From: Spirosoma endbachense
GTDB lineage: Bacteria > Bacteroidota > Bacteroidia > Cytophagales > Spirosomataceae
Assembly (NCBI RefSeq): GCF_010233585.1
Contig: NZ_CP045997.1
Location: 2,755,424 to 2,819,423, forward strand
DNA: 64,000 nucleotides
Direction of reading: 5' to 3'
The translations under genes and the position numbers were made by a program. Shown piece by piece: positions 63,967-64,000 of this stretch. The notes beneath the pieces are model-generated. The model did no database searches and was not told the DNA's origin. It saw only the letters and a program-made list of their open reading frames with translations. Position 1 is the first letter of the stretch; each line of letters begins with the position of its first letter.

Positions 63967-64000
63967 ATACCATCTGGCACCGTAAACTCACCGAACAAAA

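Overview
The window looks like a chromosomal segment of an aerobic Bacteroidota bacterium of the order Cytophagales, probably Spirosoma or a close relative. The grounds are: promoters of the Bacteroidota type (TAnnTTTG at -7, TTG near -33); three secreted proteins with type IX secretion (T9SS) C-terminal sorting domains; many lipoproteins; a PorE-like OmpA lipoprotein; a CarH-like regulator beside a carotenoid gene; and moderate GC in most of the window. The genus assignment is inference from gene style, not from a marker gene.

Layout. 1-2693 is an AT-rich island beside a tRNA-Leu. It holds a decayed type I restriction-modification locus: hsdM carries an internal stop, and hsdS is cut short where a transposase-like fragment begins. 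2740-9990 is core: tRNA-Leu, pyrC and hemB (overlapping), an OmpR-type two-component system, a T9SS-type secreted protein, a small secreted protein and a rhodanese. 10261-17156 holds a GH3/beta-lactamase-fold fusion and a 1222-residue repetitive surface protein. 17272-21940 holds tadA, Mn-type sodA, tRNA-His, a carotenoid biosynthesis membrane protein, a CarH-like B12 photoreceptor-type regulator, a YheT-like hydrolase and a small membrane protein. 21995-28595 is a one-directional surface-glycan gene set (epimerase, GT-C-like membrane protein, beta-propeller protein, oxygenase-like protein, two family 2 glycosyltransferases).

28839-41837 is mixed: a lipoprotein, an M3 peptidase, a BlaI/BlaR1-like pair with two matching operators around its promoter, a PaaE-like reductase, an amino-sugar-kinase-like ATPase, a cytochrome-b5-like protein, thiL, a DinB-like protein, a cyclase, then a B1 metallo-beta-lactamase and a class A serine beta-lactamase meeting tail to tail with 6 bases between them. 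41997-51637 contains a mannose-1-phosphate guanylyltransferase, a complete RND efflux operon with an embedded DUF952 gene and an adjacent AraC regulator, and a MarR-GNAT fusion. 51810-64000 contains a cyclophilin, a CAP-domain T9SS protein, a TspO-related protein, a PorE-like OmpA protein, glpK, an HTH-TM-ectodomain protein, a beta-helix protein and a MacB-like permease.

Themes. Cell-wall and beta-lactam biology recurs: the GH3/serine hydrolase fusion, BlaI/BlaR1-like, two beta-lactamases of different mechanism, and an RND pump. Surface display by T9SS recurs too. Intergenic spaces are rich in long perfect inverted repeats. Several act plausibly as terminators, but some share sequence (9037, 31042, 63887) and look like a dispersed repeat family. 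No CRISPR array, rRNA or intact prophage was seen.
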